Positions 17,482-26,048 of a DNA stretch of 64,000 nt are shown piece after piece (position 1 is the first letter of the stretch; the number at the start of each line of letters is the position of its first letter). The stretch is taken from assembly GCA_900550395.1 (NCBI GenBank), contig URSD01000007.1:13116-77115 (forward strand), written 5' to 3'. The stretch comes from an uncultured Porphyromonadaceae bacterium (lineage in GTDB: Bacteria; Bacteroidota; Bacteroidia; Bacteroidales; Muribaculaceae). The position numbers and the translations under genes were made by a program. The notes under the pieces were generated by a model that saw only the letters and a program-made list of their open reading frames with translations, ran no database searches and had not been told where the DNA came from.

Positions 17482-17999
17482 AATCTCTCCTTTATATCGC
17501 AACGGCGGCCGCAGTGGCCGCCATCGCCCTCGCCGGCTGCAAGACCACCGAGGAAAACTATCATGCCGCCTACGAGAAAGCCATCAAGGGGCGCGCGCAG
17601 AATCTCGACATAGATTCCACCGTCTACGGCAAGGTGCGGCAGCAAATGAACACGTCATATCTCGTAGCTGCCGGCGACTCCGTGGAGATGCGCGGCATGT
17701 TTGTCAGCCCCACGGCCGACGAAGACGGCAATCCTACGGCCATAGGAGGTGCCTATGGCGTAGTTGCAGGCCAGTTCAAGACGCTGTTCAACGCCCGTTC
17801 GCTCTGCGACCGCCTCAGGTCTGCCGGCTATGAAGGCGCCGGAATAGTCAACACCGCCGAGCCGTACTATTATGTTGTGGCCGCATGGTGCGCCGACGGT
17901 TCGCAGGCCGTGGCCGCACTGCGTCGCCTCGAGCACGACAAACCAGTAGCCATGCGCGCGCCGCTGCCATTCGTACTGAAACCGGCCGGACTCCGCTGA
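17478..17999 (+). CDS. SPOR-domain-like lipoprotein
   Basis: 173 residues. The signal ends ALAGC (Cys about 21), so the protein is lipid-anchored. After a helical spacer, residues ~90-160 fit a SPOR domain: GGAYGVVAGQFKTLFNARSL, then CDRLRSAGYEGAGIVNT and YYYVVAAWCADGSQAVAALR. SPOR domains bind denuded glycan strands of septal peptidoglycan. The lipoprotein anchor plus SPOR suggests a role at the division site or in cell-wall turnover. It starts by ATGA overlap with the phosphoesterase gene. Confidence 0.7.
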   Translation: MKSLLYIATAAAVAAIALAGCKTTEENYHAAYEKAIKGRAQNLDIDSTVYGKVRQQMNTSYLVAAGDSVEMRGMFVSPTADEDGNPTAIGGAYGVVAGQFKTLFNARSLCDRLRSAGYEGAGIVNTAEPYYYVVAAWCADGSQAVAALRRLEHDKPVAMRAPLPFVLKPAGLR

Positions 18000-18003
18000 T
18001 GCC

Positions 18004-18483
18004 ATGAATCCGCGTCTGCTGTTCCTGTCAGTGCTTGCTTTCGCCGCCGCCGGGATTCACGCCCGCGACGCTGTGGAAGGCGACTGGCGCATGACTGCAT
18101 CAGGGACAGAATTCAGAATCAGCCGGCCGGCTACCGGGGGAGACAATTTCGACATCATCCTTATCGACTCGCCGGACATGTCGCTTCTGCCCGGCACACT
18201 GATCGGCACGGCCCGCATCACCCCTACCCCGGGCCGCTACGTCGCGCGCATGCTGCTGAACCCCGCGCGTCCGCATGCACGCAAGCGTGATGTACTGCTC
18301 AAAATCACCCCTGAAGGAAATCTTGAATTCGAGCCGTTCCGTTCGGGCAAACGCATCAGTCTGTGGCGTTGGCTGCCATATCTGTTTCGCGTAACTGTGC
18401 TGGAATCCGGCCACGAACCGGCCGGAATAAACGGCGCAGTGCGAATGGGCCCCGACAACCGCAGCGGGCATCGTGTGCTGTGA
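18004..18483 (+). CDS. exported hypothetical protein
   Basis: 159 residues with a signal peptide (MNPRLLFLSVLAFAAAGIHA). The mature part is beta-rich and basic (DWRMTASGTEFRISR, FDIILIDSPDMSLLPGTLIG, MLLNPARPHARKRDVLLKIT, GKRISLWRWLPYLFRVTVLE). I do not recognise a family. It is only 4 bp behind the SPOR-domain gene and is the last gene before a fresh start at rubrerythrin, so it is probably the operon's terminal gene. The sequence resembles small envelope proteins found beside SPOR genes, but nothing specific fixes a role. Confidence 0.6.
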   Translation: MNPRLLFLSVLAFAAAGIHARDAVEGDWRMTASGTEFRISRPATGGDNFDIILIDSPDMSLLPGTLIGTARITPTPGRYVARMLLNPARPHARKRDVLLKITPEGNLEFEPFRSGKRISLWRWLPYLFRVTVLESGHEPAGINGAVRMGPDNRSGHRVL

Positions 18484-18541
18484 ACCATCGCCCCTCCATG
18501 TTTGTTGTCTGAATATACATTATACTTAATATTCACAACAC

Positions 18542-19123
18542 ATGGACAAAAAAAGCATAAAAGGCACCCGCACGGAGCATAATCTGCTCGCGGCATTCGC
18601 AGGTGAGAGTCAGGCCCGTTCCCGCTATACTCTTTTTGCTCAAAAAGCACATCAGGAAGGCTACGAGCAGATCGCAGCAGTATTTATGGAGACTGCCGAT
18701 CAGGAGCTCACTCATGCCTCCACCTTCTTCTCACTGCTCGAAGGCGGCATTGTGGAAATTGCCGCGTCATATCCGGCCGGCGTAGTAGGCGACACCAAGA
18801 CCAACCTTGCGGAAGCCGCAGCCGGCGAGCACGAAGAATGGAGCGCCATGTACGAGGATTTCGGCAAGATAGCGCAGGAAGAAGGCTTCCCCGGCATAGC
18901 AAATACATTCCGGCTCGTTGCCCGCGCCGAGCAACATCACGAGCAACGTTACCGCCGACTGCTCGAACGTCTTGAATCCGGCACGGAATTCTCCTCGGAA
19001 GAACCGATAGACTGGGCATGCCGCAAATGCGGATTCGTGGTCAACGGAAAAGACGCGCCCAAGCGCTGCCCCGTGTGCGGCGCCGAGCAAGGATTCTTCG
19101 AGCGCAAAGCCGATAACTACTGA
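18542..19123 (+). CDS. rubrerythrin
   Basis: 193 residues: an N-terminal four-helix di-iron domain followed by a rubredoxin-like zinc/iron ribbon. The diiron ligands lie in AAFAGESQARSRYTLF, TADQELTHA, AAAGEHEEWSAMYEDF and RAEQHHEQRYR. The ribbon has two CxxC pairs, CRKCGF and CPVCGA, near residue 160. The enzyme reduces hydrogen peroxide in the cytoplasm of anaerobes using NADH-derived electrons. It has its own gap upstream and a strong terminator downstream, so it is monocistronic, as expected for an oxidative-stress gene. Confidence 0.95.
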   Translation: MDKKSIKGTRTEHNLLAAFAGESQARSRYTLFAQKAHQEGYEQIAAVFMETADQELTHASTFFSLLEGGIVEIAASYPAGVVGDTKTNLAEAAAGEHEEWSAMYEDFGKIAQEEGFPGIANTFRLVARAEQHHEQRYRRLLERLESGTEFSSEEPIDWACRKCGFVVNGKDAPKRCPVCGAEQGFFERKADNY

Positions 19124-19149
19124 AGCTTATCGCCAACGGCCAGTCAACA

Positions 19150-19190
19150 GGCCCCGGCTGCAAAACAAACAGCAGCCGGGGCCGTTTTTT
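19150..19190 (+). terminator. strong intrinsic terminator of the rubrerythrin gene
   Basis: A perfect 12-bp stem, GGCCCCGGCTGC with GCAGCCGGGGCC, 10-nt loop, followed by GTTTTTT. It is 27 nt past the stop codon. Confidence 0.9.
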
Positions 19191-19256
19191 CACCGGCTAC
19201 ACGAAAATTGGTAACAAAAACGTAGAAAATGGTATGGAAACGACGAAGGATATTCC

Positions 19257-19264
19257 TAATTTTG
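19257..19264 (+). promoter_or_regulatory. -7 box TAATTTTG
   Basis: A perfect TAnnTTTG box 21 nt upstream of the ATG at 19286; the -33 region has no clear TTG. It favours 19286 over the earlier in-frame ATG at 19229. Confidence 0.6.
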
Positions 19265-19285
19265 CAACAAGTAAAACACCATACT

Positions 19286-20110
19286 ATGACACGAAAAATA
19301 GCAAGTCTACTTCTCATCGTTTTATTATCAACTTACTATACATCAGCAATGGCACAACAGAAGATAAAGCAGACAGCAGGACGCACGGTACTCGGCGATT
19401 TCGCCCCGAAATTCGCCGAGCTCAACGACGACGTTCTTTTCGGTGACGCCGTGTGGAACGACACGACCCTGAGCCTGCACGACCACAGCATGGTCACAAT
19501 CTCTATTCTGCTCGGCAAAGGTCTGATTGACTCTTCGTTCAAGTCGCACCTCGAGCTGGGTAAAAAGCACGGCATCACCCGCAAGGAGATAGCCGCACTG
19601 CTCACCCAGGCCGCCTTCTATGCCGGATGGCCCAATGCATGGGCCGGATTCCGCATAGCCAAGGAAGTATGGGCCGACCCGACCGACGCAGCCACAGAGA
19701 AAGAACGCTTCCAGCAGGAGATGATATTCCCTATCGGCGACCCCAACACGGCTTACGCCAAATACTTTAAAGGCAACAGCTACCTTGCCCGTATCTCCGG
19801 TTCGCAGATTCCGTTCGCCAACGTCACCTTCGAGCCCGGATGCCGCAACAACTGGCACATCCACCATGCCTCGGAGGGCGGCGGCCAGATGCTCGTAGGC
19901 GTGGCCGGACGCGGTTGGTATCAGGAAGAAGGCAAACCTGCCATAGAAATCCTTCCCGGCACCGTCATCCATATCCCCGCCGGCGTGAAGCACTGGCACG
20001 GAGCCGCCGCCGACAGCTGGTTCGCCCATCTCGCATTCGAGGTACCCGGGAAGGACGCCTCCACCGAATGGCTCGAGTCTGTCAGCGACGAAGAATACAA
20101 CGCGCTCTGA
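19286..20110 (+). CDS. carboxymuconolactone decarboxylase-like/cupin fusion, exported
   Basis: 274 residues. A signal peptide (MTRKIASLLLIVLLSTYYTS, cut near AMAQQ) is followed by a CMD/AhpD-like helical domain at ~40-135 (VLGDFAPKFAELNDDVLFGD, LTQAAFYAGWPNAWAGFRIA). A cupin at ~150-270 has metal ligands in NNWHIHHA and GVKHWHGAA. The AhpD CxxC redox pair is absent, so the first domain cannot act as a thiol peroxidase. The fusion is common in Bacteroidota and is usually annotated as a CMD/cupin protein; the substrate is unknown. ATG 19286 was chosen because its promoter box is 21 nt upstream. A strong terminator follows. Confidence 0.8.
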   Translation: MTRKIASLLLIVLLSTYYTSAMAQQKIKQTAGRTVLGDFAPKFAELNDDVLFGDAVWNDTTLSLHDHSMVTISILLGKGLIDSSFKSHLELGKKHGITRKEIAALLTQAAFYAGWPNAWAGFRIAKEVWADPTDAATEKERFQQEMIFPIGDPNTAYAKYFKGNSYLARISGSQIPFANVTFEPGCRNNWHIHHASEGGGQMLVGVAGRGWYQEEGKPAIEILPGTVIHIPAGVKHWHGAAADSWFAHLAFEVPGKDASTEWLESVSDEEYNAL

Positions 20111-20151
20111 CAAACATCCATCGCTCATAATATAGTCTATCTCATTCACCC

Positions 20152-20200
20152 ACGGGGTCGGGAAACCGGTATTATTCCGGTATTCCCGGCCCCGTCTTTT
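20152..20200 (+). terminator. long GC-rich terminator after the CMD/cupin gene
   Basis: ACGGGG, GGGAA and ACCGG on the left arm pair with CCGGT, TTCCC and CCCCGT on the right, giving about 18 pairs with one bulged A, followed by CTTTTG. Confidence 0.85.
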
Positions 20201-20300
20201 GTCACACGCACGATAATTAAATTAAGTTAAAGATTTAAGACTTATAAGCAAAAATAGCTTAAATTAACATTCGGCGCTCCGCATTTAATTGTTATAGTAT

Positions 20301-20308
20301 TAATTTTG
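20301..20308 (+). promoter_or_regulatory. -7 box TAATTTTG upstream of the bat operon
   Basis: A perfect TAnnTTTG box with about 40 nt of leader to the moxR ATG. It sits after an AT-rich stretch and is the only box found upstream of the eight-gene operon. Confidence 0.6.
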
Positions 20309-20351
20309 TACGACAAAACTCCCTGACAACACAAACTCAACTTTTATAATC

Positions 20352-21347
<996 letters not shown>

Positions 21348-21376
21348 TTTCAGTTATATCATTCAACTTCTGACAA

Positions 21377-22252
21377 ATGGACGCCAAAGACCTGCTCAAG
21401 AAAGTCCGCAAGATCGAAATCAAGACTCGCGGCCTGTCGCAGAACATTTTCGCGGGCGAATATCATTCGGCCTTCAAAGGGCGCGGAATGATGTTTTCCG
21501 AAGTACGCGAATATCAGTTCGGCGACGACATCCGCGACATCGACTGGAACGTCACGGCACGCCACAACCGCCCCTACATCAAGGTGTACGAGGAGGAACG
21601 CGAGCTCACCGTCATGCTCCTGATCGACGTTTCGGCCAGCCGTTACTTCGGAGCCGTAGGGCAGGAAAAACGCGAGATGATAGCGGAGATCGCAGCCACG
21701 ATTGCTTTTTCCGCCTCGCAGAACAACGACAAGATAGGCGCCCTGTTCTTCTCGGACAGAATCGAGAAATTCATTCCCCCGCAGAAGGGACGCAAGCACA
21801 TACTGCTGATAATACGCGAATTGCTCGATTTCCAGCCGGAAGGACGAGGCACCGACATCGGCGCCGCGCTGCGCTACTTCGCCGACGCCATGAAGAAACG
21901 CTGCACCACCTTCCTGATAAGCGACTTCATAGACAGCCACGACTATTCCAAACCGCTGGCAATAGCGCGCAACCGCCACGACGTCATAGCGCTTCAGGTC
22001 TACGACAAGCGCGACACCCAGATGCCCGACGTAGGCCTGATGCGCGTTCTCGACCTCGAGACCGGCGCGTCGAGATGGATCGACACCTCGAGCAAAAGCG
22101 TGCGCACGGCCTACGGACGCTGGTGGTACGACCGCCAGCAGCAGATGGCCGAGACTCTGCGCAGCCGCCGCGTCGACTTCGCAAGCGTGGCTACCGACGA
22201 GGATTATGTACATTCGCTCATGGGACTGTTCAAAAATCGCGGCACACGATAA
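21377..22252 (+). CDS. DUF58 (VWA-like) protein of the bat operon
   Basis: 291 residues, cytoplasmic. The core DUF58 motif is visible as YHSAFKGRGMMFSEVREYQF, then GDDIRDIDWNVTARHNRPYIK with a long charged VYEEERELTV, and MLLIDVSASRYFGA, a partial MIDAS. DUF58 proteins accompany MoxR ATPases almost universally and are believed to link the ATPase to its membrane substrate. It sits 29 bp after moxR and 21 bp before the next bat gene. Confidence 0.9.
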   Translation: MDAKDLLKKVRKIEIKTRGLSQNIFAGEYHSAFKGRGMMFSEVREYQFGDDIRDIDWNVTARHNRPYIKVYEEERELTVMLLIDVSASRYFGAVGQEKREMIAEIAATIAFSASQNNDKIGALFFSDRIEKFIPPQKGRKHILLIIRELLDFQPEGRGTDIGAALRYFADAMKKRCTTFLISDFIDSHDYSKPLAIARNRHDVIALQVYDKRDTQMPDVGLMRVLDLETGASRWIDTSSKSVRTAYGRWWYDRQQQMAETLRSRRVDFASVATDEDYVHSLMGLFKNRGTR

Positions 22253-22273
22253 ACTCGCACAGCATTTTGATAT

Positions 22274-23272
22274 ATGAATATAGCAAGACACATATTCGCG
22301 GCAGCGCTCCTGACCCTTGCGGCCGGCAGCGCGGGCGCACAGAGCCTGAAAGTCACGGCCGAGCTTGACTCGGTTCTCATGACACAGGGCTACCGCACCG
22401 ATCTGCACGTGCGTGTGCTCGGACCCGCTGACGCGCGCACCATCGACTGGCCCGAGGCCGGCGGACAGTTGGGCGGAATAGACGTCACAGCTGTCAGCCA
22501 TAAATCGGAAGACCTGGGCAACGGACGCCGCGAGACCGTCTACACGATAACCCTGCAACCGTTCGACCCCGACACTGTCACGCTGCCTGCACTGCGAGTT
22601 GTCAGCGGGCGCGACACCGCCGCCAGCCGCGAGCTCGTACTGAAAGTGCTTCCGGCCGAGCTGGACTCACTGAAAGATATTCACCCGATGGAGTCCACGG
22701 TGGCATACCCCCGCAAATGGTACGACTGGATTCCGCAGCCCATTACCGACTACTGGATGTGGATACTGCTCGGCCTCGGCATAGTGGCAGCTGCCGTAGC
22801 AGCATGGCTGTACTTCCGCCGCGGAGGCACCATGACCGTGCTGCGCAAACGCGCAATTCCGCCCTACGAGCTGGCAATCAGCCGCCTGAACCGCCTGCGC
22901 GAGAAACGCCTCACCGAGGCAGGCCAGGAAAAGGCGTACTATACCGAACTGACCGACATCCTGCGCCAGTATCTCGACGGACGCTTCGGCATCAATGCCA
23001 TGGAAATGAGCTCCACCGAGATTATGAACACGCTGCGCCACAACGAGGCGACCCGCCTGAGCGCCGACCGCATGAAAGCGGTGCTTGAGGTGGCCGACTT
23101 CGTGAAGTTCGCGCGCATGCGACCTCTGCCCGACGACAACGTCAAGGCCTACCAGTCGGCAATCGCGTTTGTAGAGGATACAAAGCCCGAACCCGAGCCG
23201 GAACCCGGCAGCGATGACAGCAAATCGCCATCGGCCGACAAAACAGCCGACAAAACAACTGAAAAAGCATAA
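22274..23272 (+). CDS. bat-operon membrane protein with BatD-like N-terminus
   Basis: 332 residues: signal peptide (ending GSAGAQ), a beta-rich exported domain at ~25-130 (KVTAELDSVLMTQGYRTDL, YTITLQPFDPDTVTLPALRV), one membrane helix at ~158-178 (WMWILLGLGIVAAAVAAWLY), and a cytoplasmic helical part with LRQYLDGRFGINAMEMSSTE at ~235-255. This matches the DUF4381-like/BatD-type protein that follows DUF58 in bat operons. The C-terminal ~30 residues are an acidic Pro/Glu-Asp/Lys low-complexity tail. It probably connects a periplasmic sensor part to the MoxR machinery inside. Confidence 0.75.
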   Translation: MNIARHIFAAALLTLAAGSAGAQSLKVTAELDSVLMTQGYRTDLHVRVLGPADARTIDWPEAGGQLGGIDVTAVSHKSEDLGNGRRETVYTITLQPFDPDTVTLPALRVVSGRDTAASRELVLKVLPAELDSLKDIHPMESTVAYPRKWYDWIPQPITDYWMWILLGLGIVAAAVAAWLYFRRGGTMTVLRKRAIPPYELAISRLNRLREKRLTEAGQEKAYYTELTDILRQYLDGRFGINAMEMSSTEIMNTLRHNEATRLSADRMKAVLEVADFVKFARMRPLPDDNVKAYQSAIAFVEDTKPEPEPEPGSDDSKSPSADKTADKTTEKA

Positions 23273-23277
23273 TCGTC

Positions 23278-24264
23278 ATGCAGTTAGCCCATCCTCAATA
23301 TCTCTGGCTTTTCGTACTGTATATTCCATTGATTATATGGTACCTGATGAAGCAGCGCAACGCGCGGCCCTACATGGCTATGTCCACCACGATGCCGTTC
23401 GCCCGTCTGCCCCGTTCGTGGAAGCAGTATGTGCGCCATCTGCTGTTCGTATTGCGTCTTGCCGCCGTAGCCTGCCTGATAATAGTGCTCGCCCGCCCGC
23501 AGATCAAGGACAACTGGCGCACCACCCGCACCGAGGGCACCGACATCATGATAGCGATGGACATATCGTCGTCGATGCTTGCCCGCGACTTCAAGCCCGA
23601 CCGCCTCGAGGCGGCCAAGGCTGTGGCGTCGAAATTCGTAAGCGGACGCGAGAATGACAACATCGGCATTGTGATATTCGCAGGCGAGAGCCTTACCGGT
23701 GTGCCCATGACCGTAGACCGTTCGCAACTGCTGAGCTATATCAACTCCATAAGCATGAACATGCTTGAGGACGGCACAGCCATAGGCGACGGCATAGCCA
23801 CCTCGCTCAACCGCCTGAAGGAGGGCAAAGCCAAGAGCAAGAGCATAATCCTGCTCACCGACGGCAGCAACAACACCGGCGTGGTGACGCCTCTCGACGC
23901 TACCCGCGTGGCTCAGGAACTCGGCGTCAAGATCTACACCATAGGTATAGGCACCAACGGCGAGGCCCCCTCGCCCATGCTCAACGAGTTCGGCCATATG
24001 GTATTCGTGCCGCAGAAGGTCGTCATCGACGAGGCCACGCTGCGTACCGTGGCCGAGAGCACCGGCGGCAAGTACTTCCGCGCCACCGGCAACAAGGTGC
24101 TTCAGGAAATATTTGAAGAAATCGACGCCCTGGAAAAGACTCAGATGGACGTACGCCACTTCTCCCATACCGAGGACAACTACATGATCTGGGCGTGGCT
24201 GGCGTTCGCGTTCTTTGCGCTGGAACTGATCCTCCGCTACACCGTGGTCCGCACTATGCCTTAA
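23278..24264 (+). CDS. batA: VWA-domain protein BatA
   Basis: 328 residues. Two N-terminal membrane helices (PQYLWLFVLYIPLIIWYLM and VRHLLFVLRLAAVACLIIV) and one near the C-terminus (WAWLAFAFFALELILRY) frame a VWA domain. MIDAS residues are DISSSM (about 98), with T and D ligands in the GVPMTVD and LLTDGS segments. It interacts with BatB and MoxR at the cytoplasmic membrane in the family model. It lies 5 bp after the previous bat gene and 30 bp before batB. Confidence 0.9.
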   Translation: MQLAHPQYLWLFVLYIPLIIWYLMKQRNARPYMAMSTTMPFARLPRSWKQYVRHLLFVLRLAAVACLIIVLARPQIKDNWRTTRTEGTDIMIAMDISSSMLARDFKPDRLEAAKAVASKFVSGRENDNIGIVIFAGESLTGVPMTVDRSQLLSYINSISMNMLEDGTAIGDGIATSLNRLKEGKAKSKSIILLTDGSNNTGVVTPLDATRVAQELGVKIYTIGIGTNGEAPSPMLNEFGHMVFVPQKVVIDEATLRTVAESTGGKYFRATGNKVLQEIFEEIDALEKTQMDVRHFSHTEDNYMIWAWLAFAFFALELILRYTVVRTMP

Positions 24265-24294
24265 ACGATTCCTCTCTAAATTCGTCCGTTCAAT

Positions 24295-25341
24295 ATGTTT
24301 GACTTTGCAAATCCACATCTGTTATATCTCCTGCTCACATGTGTGGGCGTAGGTGTGCTGTACGCGCTGGCACGCGCGTCGCGCCGGCGCAAGCTGCGCC
24401 GCTTCGGCCGCGCCGACGTCATAGCCTCGCTGATGCCGGAAGCCTCGCCATACAAGCCTACGATAAAAATAGTGCTGGAAGTGCTGGCCCTTGCCGCACT
24501 CGTCATAGTGCTGGCACGTCCACGCGCAGGACAGAAACAGCAGGAAGCGCGCGTCGACGGCATAGAGGTGATGATAGCGTTCGACGTCAGCAACTCCATG
24601 CTCGCATCCTCCAGCGACGACCCGCAGGGTATCTCGCGCCTCGACCGTTCGCGCCTCGTGCTCGAAAAGCTCATCGACAAGCTTCACAACGACAAGGTGG
24701 GCCTCATAATATTCGCAGGCGACGCCAAGACACAGCTGCCCCTGACCACCGACTTCTACTCGGCAAAGATGTATCTCAACGAGCTCCAGCCGGGCATGAT
24801 AGCCAATCAGGGCACCGACATAGCCATGGCAATCAACATGGCCGTCGACGGTTTCTCGTCCGACGAAGACACCCGCAAGGCAATCATACTCATCACCGAC
24901 AGCGAGGACCACGAAGGCGAAGCCATCGAAGCTGCCAAAATGGCGGCCGAAAACGGCATTCAGGTCGATGTGGTCGGCGTAGGCTCGGCCAAGGGCGCTC
25001 CAATACCCGTGGCAGGCCGCCAGGGAGAATACATGACCGACGCGCAGGGCAACACCGTCACCACCACCATCAACGAGCAGCTTGCCAAACAGATAGCCGA
25101 GGCCGGCGACGGCATATACGTCAACGCAGCTTCCGGCTCCGCGCTGGAGGACCTGCAAAAGAAGCTCGACACCCTGGAGACAAAGGAGTTCAAGCGTGTT
25201 AGCTACTCGGCCGGAGCCGAACAGTTCCCCACCTTCGCCTGGATAGCACTCATACTCATGGTTATCGACGTACTGGTACTTGAGCGCAAGATCGGCTGGC
25301 TCACCAACATCAATTTCTTCACCAAAAAGGATAAGAAATGA
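24295..25341 (+). CDS. batB: VWA-domain protein BatB
   Basis: 348 residues with the same layout as BatA: two N-terminal helices (LLYLLLTCVGVGVLYALARA and IKIVLEVLALAALVIVLARP), a VWA domain with MIDAS FDVSNSM (about 97) and LITDSEDHEGEA, and a C-terminal helix FAWIALILMVIDVLVL. It is the paralogue of BatA and pairs with it. Its stop overlaps batC by ATGA. Confidence 0.9.
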   Translation: MFDFANPHLLYLLLTCVGVGVLYALARASRRRKLRRFGRADVIASLMPEASPYKPTIKIVLEVLALAALVIVLARPRAGQKQQEARVDGIEVMIAFDVSNSMLASSSDDPQGISRLDRSRLVLEKLIDKLHNDKVGLIIFAGDAKTQLPLTTDFYSAKMYLNELQPGMIANQGTDIAMAINMAVDGFSSDEDTRKAIILITDSEDHEGEAIEAAKMAAENGIQVDVVGVGSAKGAPIPVAGRQGEYMTDAQGNTVTTTINEQLAKQIAEAGDGIYVNAASGSALEDLQKKLDTLETKEFKRVSYSAGAEQFPTFAWIALILMVIDVLVLERKIGWLTNINFFTKKDKK

Positions 25342-26042
25342 AACGCATTCTTCTGACTCTGCTCCTTTTGTCAGCGGTGCTCGGCTATGCCGCCGCGCAG
25401 ACTTCCACGGCCATAACCAAGGAAGAGCGCAACGCCGTGCGCAAAGGCAACTCATACTACGAGCAAGGCAACTTCGCCAAGGCGCTCGAGAATTACGAAG
25501 TCGCACTGAAGCTGAATCCCGGCTCCAATGTGGCGGCCTATGACAAAGCGCTCGCGCTGCTCAACATGGCGCCCGACGTGCCGAAGGACAGCGTGAACCG
25601 GCCGCGTCAGGAAGCCATGGAGCTGTTTGAGCGCGTGGGCAACAGCTGCCTCCACACCGACAGCACCCTGGCCGAGAAAGCTTTCTATAACCTTGGCAAC
25701 ATGGCGTACAACGACGAGGATTACGCTCGCAGCATAGAACGCTACAAGCAGGCTCTCCGGATCAATCCCGACAATAACCGCACCCGCCAGAACCTACGCC
25801 TGGCCCAGCTCAAACAGAAAGAGCAGCAGAACCAGGACAAACAGGATCAGGACAAGCAGGATCAGCAGCAGCAACAGCAACAACAGCAACAGCAGCAGGA
25901 GCAACAGCAACAACAGCAACAGCCAATGACTCAGAGTGCCGAGCAAATCCTGCAAGCCATGCAGAACAAAGAAAACGCCACGCGGCGCAAACAGAAAGAA
26001 CCCGTTCAGCCGGGACGCTATTCAACAGACAAACCCTGGTAA
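25338..26042 (+). CDS. batC: TPR protein BatC with a polyglutamine tract
   Basis: 234 residues: signal peptide (ending AAAQT), TPR units at ~36-70 (RKGNSYYEQGNFAKALENYE) and ~110-150 (KAFYNLGNMAYNDEDYARSI), then a glutamine-rich segment at ~158-197 with an uninterrupted run of twelve Gln. The tail (QILQAMQNKENATRRKQKEP) is charged. The TPR part matches BatC; the Q-rich tract is encoded by mixed CAG/CAA codons, so it is under protein-level rather than slippage selection. It is exported, acting in the periplasm as a partner of BatB and BatD. It overlaps batB by ATGA and batD follows by 6 bp. Confidence 0.85.
   Translation: MKRILLTLLLLSAVLGYAAAQTSTAITKEERNAVRKGNSYYEQGNFAKALENYEVALKLNPGSNVAAYDKALALLNMAPDVPKDSVNRPRQEAMELFERVGNSCLHTDSTLAEKAFYNLGNMAYNDEDYARSIERYKQALRINPDNNRTRQNLRLAQLKQKEQQNQDKQDQDKQDQQQQQQQQQQQQEQQQQQQQPMTQSAEQILQAMQNKENATRRKQKEPVQPGRYSTDKPW
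25808..25923 (+). repeat. CAG/CAA glutamine-codon tract in batC
   Basis: Glutamine codons dominate here, with CAG and CAA mixed and occasional GAT, AAG or GAG codons. The only perfect tandem units are short, so the tract is low-complexity coding sequence rather than a clean microsatellite. Confidence 0.85.
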
Positions 26043-26048
26043 AACGCC

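Noticed and set aside
25808..25923. Frameshift or assembly error in batC at the Q-tract
   Set aside because: The frame is open on both sides and the charged tail reads sensibly into the overlap with the next gene region, so no shift is needed.
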